Below, one piece after another: positions 58,357-64,000 of a DNA stretch of 64,000 bases. Positions within the stretch are counted from its first letter, which is position 1, and each line of letters starts with the position of its first letter. The position numbers were made by a program, and so were the translations under genes. Below the pieces are notes generated by a model. The model was not told where the DNA came from, ran no database searches, and saw only the letters and a program-made list of their open reading frames with translations. Source of the DNA: Magnolia sinica (lineage: Eukaryota; Streptophyta; Magnoliopsida; Magnoliales; Magnoliaceae); the NCBI RefSeq assembly GCF_029962835.1, contig NC_080582.1:14578032-14642031 (forward strand), given 5' to 3'.

Positions 58357-58456
58357 CTTGAAATGTGGAGGTAAACAGCGCATCATCTTAACTCGCAGAC
58401 ACAGTCCAATAACTGTTGCCATGCTATAATGCTGGATGGTTGGAGTGAAGGTAATC
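58357..58456 (-). pseudogene. AE7/MIP18-like (cytosolic Fe-S assembly) exon, probably a relic
   Basis: A 100-nt minus-strand block lies between an acceptor (ttgaattgttag) and a donor (TTCAAG/gtcagt). It reads [20 protein letters not shown] then [13 protein letters not shown], closely matching the DUF59 exon of plant AE7-type proteins, which load Fe-S clusters onto cytosolic and nuclear targets. The conserved cysteine of this motif (HCSMA in the family) is Tyr here. No other exon of the gene is visible within several kb, so I take it as a pseudogene fragment; a diverged live paralogue with long introns is possible. Confidence 0.6.
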
Positions 58457-61284
58457 CTAACAATTCAAGTAGGGAATTAGTACCGCTGTTTTGAAAAATA
58501 CAATAATCATTGCTGTAAACTATCAATAAATCCATATCAAGTAAATATAAAACATAAGAGTAAGAACAATTCAATGACAAATAGAATTGCAAGGCAGCCC
58601 ATATTAGAAACCAATGTTACTGTCAGCAATGTGACCAATATCATTCAGATTTTGAAATATTGCAAGAAATACATTTGTGGGCTGAATTTATTTGTGGGCT
58701 TGGGAGTTGGATTAGAGCCAATATACCTTTTTAAAAGAGGATCCAAAGGTTTATGCTGACTCAAATTAATGTTGGCCATGAGATGGTTGAGGAATTAGTT
58801 ACCGGCATATTGCCAAGGAGAATTGAAAATAAAACCAAGCCACAGATGGAAATGAGAATTAGTACTAACGTGCATATTACCAATGAGAAGTGAAAATAAA
58901 ACCAAGCCACATATAGAAATGAGAACCGCAAAGAAAATCTCCCAAACATAAGTACTTGTTTATAGATTTTGGCCAATAGCACTGCAAAGCAGAAATAGCC
59001 GTCACACATTAGCTCAAAAAGCAAGACACTACAATGCAATATGAATGTCCCTATCAATGCAACTGCCTAAAACATAGTCCTTCAAATGCATCATTGTGAT
59101 CATTGCTGGAACAAATGTTTAAAGGCATTAAGTAAAGAAAAATTGGTGCATTAGCTTCATTTTGAGTAGTTGTGTGTTACATTCATGAAGCTACTGTGTG
59201 AATTGACAGTCATAGATGTATTCTAACACCTACTTTTAAAGCCACATGTAATTTGTTTTTCCCAAAGTCTAAAAGCTTTCACTATCTTCTGACCTGTAGA
59301 TTGTAGTTGTGTGGCTTCAGTAAACAGATTATTGGTGACTCAAGTATCGATCGCATGCTGTGTTTATGAGGATGCTAAGCGATAAAGTAGGGATGACTAG
59401 TCTACTACTAGCATTCTGCACTCACCTGTGGCATCATGTGTCTTTGGCATTTCCACTATGATTAAATTTTGCCAATTCAATTCATAGTCTGATACAAATG
59501 TCTCTAGGATAAGCTGAACATACAAATTTTTCCAGCGGTAGACTGAAATATTATTGTTCATTGTTTTTCAGTCCCTTACGATAGGCTGCCACTAGATTTT
59601 TTTTCCTGTGGTATCCCGAAATATTTCCCTTCGATTGTAATTTTTTTTTTTTTGATATGGAATGCATAGAGGTTAAAAAAAATGATAGATGCAAAAGATG
59701 GTTAAAAGAAAAAAAAAAAGCTGAACATACAAATTGACATGCAGGGCCTATTGAGATGTTTTAATGACATTCAATCCTTCCATCAATTCAGTCTAATACA
59801 AATGTCTCTAGGATGCACTCTAAAACAAAGAAAGAAATAAAGGTGCTTTCAAGAGAACCATCTAAATTAATTTCCACCTGGAGAAAAATCTGAAATATGG
59901 TTGCACGAAATATGACAGGAAGCAATTCATGTATAGAGTTGGGCAAGCATCAATTTCAATATTTTAGCAAGTACAAACAGCTAGGAAGCAGATCTGTTAG
60001 AAAGATGGGTGATGATTTTTTAAGGAGAAGTCTTATAATGGAGGAAAAGTTCAGTCACAATCCCAGCTTAGTAGCAGCTTGAGTGCAGTCGTGTCGATAA
60101 TAGTCCATTGGCACAATATAATATGGGAATCCTCTCTGTGTGTGTTGCCCTTTCCTAAAACTTCCCTCAATATAATTCCAATCAAAATTAGTTGACAAAA
60201 GAGTATAATTACAAATAAACATTTTTGGAATAGCTTTTTCAAGAAAATGTTGCTTGCATGGCCATTGTGCAAAGAATGTCAATTGCTCACTTTAAGTCTC
60301 GAAGTCTAAAGTATAATGCTAGGTGTTAAAAGAAGCGGTTGAGAATTGTGCTATACGTATCTTTTGTTAAAAGGTGCCAACAACTAGTGAGAGGCAAATC
60401 CAGGTAGACAGACTGGAAAACTGTAGTATTGAATGCTATTTACCAAGGTGCAATGCTTAACCAAGGAGATAGAGAATTCCCCTAAGTTTTAGAAGATTGG
60501 AAGATCCTATACCTTTGATCTTTGGATTATATACTCTCGGTTGAATTCGGATACCTACTCCCGACTGCAGCAAAAGCACATCTCATTCAGTTGCTAAATC
60601 ACACTGATTTCTTTTCAAATTTTAGGTAAGGAGTCATCCAAGCAGGAGGTAGGGACAGAACGCCCTGTTTTCTTCGTCTTCTTCTTCTTCTTCTTTATAA
60701 GTGGAACCATTGACCACACATAGTTAGGAGGTTAGAATCCCAATCACTCTGCTACATGCACTTTTGTTGCATGATAGGTTGTATTTTATATGTTTATTTA
60801 ACTAGACATCAGAAGTTTTTTTTATGTGCGGTTGAACCATTTGGTACCAATTTAACAATGGAAACAGGTCAAAATCCAATCCAGGTTTTAAAATGTAAGC
60901 GTAATATTGATTTCCTAAAAGAAAGTGCAGAACAATCTTATACAATGCAGAAGCGGAACTGACATCCATTGTGCAAAAATAACCAAACAAAGATTTTTAG
61001 ATGAATCAGATTTGGGATCATCATTATCATAGACTTAACATTAGTCCCATAATTACTTAGCTGGAAATTGTTTAATGAACTAAATAATAGAATGGATTAG
61101 AAAAAAACATATGATTTACATTTTAAGCATCCAAGTATGCCCAGTTTGGCCACTTGCAATCTTAGAATTCAACTCAATTTGAAGAGAGTTGATTCCAACA
61201 ACTAGCCATTGGTAAAAATTGACAACTTCATATAACATCATTTGATAGACTAAGAAAGTAGCAATGCAGTGCCAAAAGGTTACC
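58457..61284. other. Non-coding stretch
   Basis: AT-rich. A ~50-bp direct duplication ('aaaataaaaccaagccacag') occurs at 58820-58865 and 58885-58930. No supported gene; possibly intron of a gene whose exons lie at 61285-62571. Confidence 0.45.
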
Positions 61285-62571
61285 TCATCTAGAGTATGCT
61301 GAAAGGGGGAAATATAGCCTCTTGATGTTCAGAAAAATCGATTTGCAGGAAATAGTGAAACCACCAAGTTTCTTGTTTTGAACTGCTTGGAGTAACTTCA
61401 CTATGATCGATGGTTTATAATGGTTTCGGATGCACTGATTTTGGCAAGCTACACCTTCCTTGGCCAACACATCCTGCAAATGAGTTAGACTCTCCACACC
61501 AGCCCAAAATCCACTGGCAATGGCAATACTTTCGAAAGTTTTTTCTTTCTTTCCTTCTTTCATTATTTTTTGTTTTTAATTTTTTTTTAGTTTAAAAAAT
61601 TATTTTTTTCCATACAAACACCATGCCGATCTAACAGACATTAACCAAAACAAGAGATCACCCAAATCACTTTAGTGATTTTTTGCAAAAAGAGTTAAAA
61701 ATATATATTAAAAAAAAATCACTAACTGATTTGAAGGAAAAAATTTAATGTAGCAAGGTTTAGAAAATGGAATTGTGACTGCAGAAAAGCTGATTGGTGT
61801 TACAGTTGCATAACAGAAAGGAAAATGAGTAGTCAAAACCTCTAAAAAGGAGAAAAGGAGTACATGCACATGTTACTACAGGGAGTGGAGAAAGGGGAGC
61901 AAAAAAAAGAAAAGAAAATGAGAGACAAAAAATCCATGTTACTTGAGACCCAACTTCCAATAGAAACTAATAAAATACAAATAACCCATGTCATTTGAGA
62001 GAGCTCATCACTTGTAAAGGAAACATGAATCATAATAAAGGGCAATAAAAGACTAAAAAAAATGAAAGAAGCATAAACTTACAGTCCAATAAGTGAAGAG
62101 CCTTGTGTTGTTATCTCCAAAAATATCTGGGCTGACCTGTTTTTGCATTGTTAACACAAGGGTTTATTTATTTTTTATTTGTTTTTAATTCATAGTATTG
62201 GACTGACAATGATATAATTCAAATTTATAGTAAACGAATTTCTTTCTCTTTCTAATTTTTTTCCTGGTATTGAACTAACAAGGATACCTGCCAACCAGCT
62301 TCAATACAACTAAGATCTTCACTAAAAGAGAGACACGATGACCCAGGGATGGCTGAAAGACGGTTGTCTTCTCTGACGTCAGAGTTGATAGCTCGCATTG
62401 CTTCAGCTTGACTGCAATCACCATTGATGGAATGGAGAACAACTTCAGTTGCCAAAAAACCATTGCACTGGTCACCGCCTTTTCTGCATTTAGGGTCAAT
62501 AATAACAACTGATTCATCTGCATTAGATGGGCCCTTGCCTGGAAATAGGATTCTCTGCTCAGCATTTGGGT
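61285..62571 (-). CDS. Unrecognised gene, two in-phase exons (partial)
   Basis: Exon 62571-62288 (acceptor cttaaacatgcag, donor TGGCAG/gtatcc) ends in phase 0. The next block 61473-61285 (acceptor actcatttgcag) begins in phase 0 and is open in that frame only, to a TGA. The first exon reads DPNAEQRILFPGKGPSNADE, later CRKGGDQCNGFLATEVVLHS and CIEAGWQ. The second begins DVLAKEGVACQNQCIRNHYK. Matching phases and single open frames argue for a real minus-strand transcript whose upstream exons lie beyond 62571. I do not recognise the family. It may be a relic, like other isolated exons here. Confidence 0.4.
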
Positions 62572-62760
62572 CTGCATGTTTAAGAAACAATCCACATTAG
62601 ATTTGCATGTGTGGCCCACCTGATGAGCTGACTGGCCTGATTTTTGGGCCAGGGCATGTTAGTGATGGGACCCACCTGATGGAAGTACAGATAACATCCG
62701 ATGTTAGCATTCATCCTTGAATTATAATGTTTTGATCCTCTCTTTTTATCTGACAAACAG
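62572..62760. other. Short spacer with host repeat
   Basis: Contains 'gtggcccacctgatgag', also seen near 30780 and 63000; no coding. Confidence 0.5.
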
Positions 62761-62850
62761 CTGCTATTGTTGAGGACTGTTGGACTTCTTGTTCCAGTTT
62801 ATATAATGGCAAGAGCACTGACTATAATTCAACACAGGCTCCAACAACAG
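62761..62850 (+). pseudogene. RING-variant E3 ligase transmembrane exon (DUF3675-like), isolated
   Basis: A 90-nt block in phase 0 lies between a pyrimidine-rich acceptor (tctgacaaacag) and a donor (CAACAG/gtagct). It reads LLLLRTVGLLVPVYIMARAL then TIIQHRLQQQ. This is the hydrophobic segment plus basic tail typical of plant RING-variant (MARCH-like) membrane proteins, and the family often has an exon of this size and phase. No RING-variant exon is visible upstream in the window. Confidence 0.5.
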
Positions 62851-63292
62851 GTAGCTCCCGTTTTCCAAACCTACAAGCAGGATCTAGGCTGTTCACCAGG
62901 TAGACCCCAGCAAATTACCGACGAACCAAAAATCATGTCAGGCTTGGCATCAGGTGGGCCACATTATATATGGAAAAAATGATGATTTTTGAAACTCGTC
63001 AATGGCTACACATGTGGACCATCTGATGATCATGCTGCAGCACATAACACTGATGAGCCCCTCTAATGAATAGCTTAGAGCTCGCATGGGGCAAGAGCAC
63101 AACTTCCTCAGCAGACGTAACACTTTATGCTCCAAAATTCACTATTTTGTTGTGGTACATTAGGAATCCGATGAATCTTCCCTCACCACAGCCAAAGAAA
63201 ATGGACGGCCACAACAGCAGCTACAACCTCAGCCACATCTCATACCTGTGCATTAAGCAACTCCCTCTATTAAGAAACACAAACCACAACTG
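62851..63292. other. Non-coding, upstream of SINE
   Basis: Contains dispersed host repeat phrases; no supported exon. Confidence 0.45.
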
Positions 63293-63432
63293 ATCCATAG
63301 CTCAAGTGGTAGACTGAGTGAAAGATACCTCATTTCAACACTGAGGTCTTGGTATCGATTCCCTAGTGGGGGTGGCTAACAGTGAAGTGTGAACTGACAG
63401 TGGGGTGTACCAACAAGCAAACAAAAAGAAAA
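63293..63432 (+). mobile_element. Full-length SINE with 21-bp target duplication
   Basis: A 140-bp element opens atccatagctcaagtggtag (Pol III box A within), with a box B-like ggtatcgattc at 63351-63361 and an A-rich tail (caaacaaaaagaaaa). The direct repeats aagaaacacaaaccacaact (plus g) at 63272-63292 and 63433-63453 are identical, which shows precise L1-type insertion and a young age. Confidence 0.88.
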
Positions 63433-63453
63433 AAGAAACACAAACCACAACTG

Positions 63454-64000
63454 TGTGACCCACCACCAGCCCACCTGGGCAGAGGTGAGAAGTTCCATCT
63501 AGGCCATTATCCTATATTATTCCAACTAACAGAAGTTGGATGGATTGAATTGAATATGGGACTCCCAAGTGCATCATTTGAATTCAAGGAGCCATCATAT
63601 ACAGTGAAGGGCTCTTGATGGGTGGTTATGATGTTGTACATGGTTCAGCTACGTGACATGACTTGGCTGTTGCAGGACGGTCGGATTCATGAATTGTGTA
63701 TAATCTGTTTTCGAATACAGTGGGTATCCTCCTACACAGATTTATTGATTTTGTACAGATCGTATGGATAGGTATGTGGGGTCCATAGATGGCACAGACA
63801 GTTCTTTGAGCAATGCACTTATCAGCCACATGTTTGGGATCCATCTGCAGATTATCCAACTGATAGGCCCAAACCATACCTATGGGCCGCCAACCAATCT
63901 GATCCGTCTGATTGTGTACATGTTTAGGGCCTCTCATCTTGTGTAGAGATCGTGGGACCCACTCGATTGGTGCTCATTACGAGCATGTATAGCATGCTTC
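63454..64000. other. Non-coding end of window
   Basis: Host repeat phrases (for example 'gtggggtccatagatgg'); small frames only. No gene called. Confidence 0.5.

Noticed and set aside
63293..63432. tRNA gene
   Set aside because: Boxes A and B are present but spacing is too long, no cloverleaf arms can be drawn, and the A-tail with a 21-bp duplication marks a SINE.

Overview
The window is nuclear DNA of a flowering plant. Evidence: two spliced or intronless plant-type genes (a strictosidine synthase-like gene and a DYW-class PPR gene), plant LTR retrotransposons with tRNA-Asp and tRNA-iMet primer sites, Pol III SINEs, and many short inverted-repeat elements built on a shared 'gggccc(a)ccatgatgtatgtg' core. 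That core makes me think of a woody basal angiosperm or magnoliid, but this is a weak inference. Most of the window is mobile or repeated DNA; only two genes look intact.

Layout. 1-19111: two tandem copies (alpha 1-1357, beta from 1358) of a ~3.5 kb segmental duplication. Beta is split at 3944/18159 by a 14.2 kb composite Athila-like Ty3/gypsy element with three LTRs and two pol halves facing away from each other. 20602-30698: a ~5.0 kb Ty1/copia element (173-bp LTRs, GAATG target duplication). It carries a 4.5 kb chromodomain gypsy element in its leader (1211-bp LTRs, CCGCC target duplication) and a 570-bp TAA-flanked PIF/Harbinger-like MITE in its integrase. Weak exon-like blocks on the minus strand lie on both sides of the copia element. 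35222-38929: strictosidine synthase-like gene, minus strand, three exons, 327 aa, with an antisense LINE fragment in intron 2 and a MITE in intron 1. 39074-41905: MITE cluster with a nested hAT-like MITE (8-bp target duplication). 41545-45031: third copy (gamma) of the segmental duplication, without the Athila insertion, so it serves as the empty site.

45108-45325: a scrap of the PPR gene interrupted by a SINE. 46560-47560: a decayed second copia element. 49210-51435: intronless 741-aa PPR-DYW gene on the minus strand. 51695-54360: more MITEs. 54361-57473: 3.1 kb tandem array built on a 21-bp monomer with ~1.09 kb higher-order copies, running into the end of an Athila-type LTR. 57774-64000: mostly non-coding, with isolated exons (AE7/MIP18-like, a RING-variant membrane exon, an unrecognised two-exon block) and a full-length SINE with a 21-bp target duplication.

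The two intact genes have no evident functional link: one is a secreted or vacuolar beta-propeller-type protein, the other an organelle RNA-editing factor. The main interest is the layered insertion history, which can be ordered because paralogous copies keep empty sites.
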